Shown piece after piece: positions 63,623 through 64,000 of a DNA stretch of 64,000 bases (positions are counted from its first letter, which is position 1; every line of letters begins with the position of its first letter). Below the pieces are notes generated by a model that saw only the letters and a list, made by a program, of their open reading frames with translations, was not told the DNA's origin and made no database searches. Source of the stretch: Holophagae bacterium (GTDB lineage: Bacteria > Acidobacteriota > Holophagae > Acanthopleuribacterales > Acanthopleuribacteraceae); assembly GCA_029263455.1 (NCBI GenBank), contig JAJCXM010000008.1:372001-436000 (forward strand), given 5' to 3'. A program made the position numbers and the translations under genes.

Positions 63623-64000
63623 TTATTGCGGTATAAAGGTAATATCGAGGTCGTAGTTTGTTTGACGTGAGTTGTAGTTGTAGGCAAGCAGGGTGTAAGA
63701 GCCAGCACTTACATTAGTAACATTTAACAATTCGGGGTTAGCTATACTTTCGGAATAGGCGACCAATGATCCTGCTGAATTGTATAAATACAGGTCCAAA
63801 TCTCGATTACTCTGGCTCCAGGCTGCACTCATATCGACGGGTCCACCCGTTGTCGTGAAGTCATAAGTTTGAGAACCATAGCCTGAAATACTGTTGGTGT
63901 ATGAGTCGGTAATGGGTTGGCTGTTGAGAACGGAAATAGACTGTGTGATTTGACCCGTCGCACTCTGATTATCTGTCACCGTTAGTGTTACTGCGTAACT
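63623..64000 (-). CDS. 3' end of a secreted protein with PKD and PPC domains, cut by window edge
   Basis: The frame is open to the window end (SYAVTLTVTDNQSATGQI at its start), so only the last 125 residues are seen; an in-frame GTG at 63979 is not the real start. The first part is the end of a PKD repeat (YAVTLTVTD). The remainder is a bacterial pre-peptidase C-terminal domain: YDFTTTGGPVDMSAAWSQS, DLDLYLYNSAGSLVAYS, AGSYTLLAYNYN. Such tails are usual on secreted peptidases. The catalytic part lies outside the window. Confidence 0.85.
   Translation of the reverse strand, partial: SYAVTLTVTDNQSATGQITQSISVLNSQPITDSYTNSISGYGSQTYDFTTTGGPVDMSAAWSQSNRDLDLYLYNSAGSLVAYSESIANPELLNVTNVSAGSYTLLAYNYNSRQTNYDLDITFIPQ

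Overview
The window is a bacterial chromosome segment of roughly even base composition with about 47 genes, many of them secreted, lipoprotein or membrane-anchored. It carries two Ser/Thr kinases with C-terminal extensions, a CadC-like regulator with a propeller, two ECF sigma factors with YCII-type partners, M1/S8/C25 peptidases, and a GC-type dockerin on a haloperoxidase-like enzyme. This mix suits a large-genome, predatory or polymer-degrading Gram-negative such as a marine Acidobacteriota (Holophagae/Acanthopleuribacter-like). That placement is inference: there is no rRNA or tRNA here to anchor it.

Layout. 0-2.6 kb: minus-strand operon of a VOC/lipocalin protein, an ECF sigma factor and a membrane-tethered YCII protein, with a candidate ECF promoter. 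2.8-6.6 kb: a secreted protein with a clear promoter and terminator, a large MscS channel and a UDG-fold protein. 6.6-9.8 kb: two CPA2 antiporters behind a PTS-IIA/PII-like fusion. 9.9-12.9 kb: a lasso-peptide operon. 13.1-20.8 kb: a gingipain-like peptidase, a serine hydrolase, and a three-gene group with a FeeM-like acyltransferase/cNMP-binding fusion and a haem-oxygenase-fold enzyme. 20.9-31.8 kb: kinases, a sulfatase-like protein, a thioesterase, an amidotransferase-like protein, fumarase and a CadC-like regulator. 31.8-44.7 kb: ECF42-type sigma factor with a YCII protein, a frameshifted subtilase, a TolB-like propeller, an intradiol dioxygenase and secreted unknowns, then a repeat-bearing gene-poor stretch. 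44.8-56.9 kb: cytochrome P450, a beta-lactamase-fold hydrolase, and a PadR/PspC/ABC/M1-permease operon. 57-64 kb: propeller, VIT/vWA protein, vanadium-haloperoxidase-like enzyme, and the 3' end of a PKD/PPC protein running off the window.

The most notable system is the lasso cluster. A 51-codon gene at 12752-12907 (minus strand, GTG start with an in-frame stop directly upstream) has the full YxxPxLxxxGxxxxxT leader signature. Its predicted 18-residue core is GGDVGQGDSGNFNTAFPS. It sits 5 bp upstream of a lasso cyclase, followed by a PqqD-like leader-binding protein and an HPr-kinase-like protein. The core ends in Ser, the residue that such kinases modify in paeninodin-type lassos. The usual B2 leader protease and a dedicated exporter are not in the window, so either they lie elsewhere or the pathway departs from the standard.
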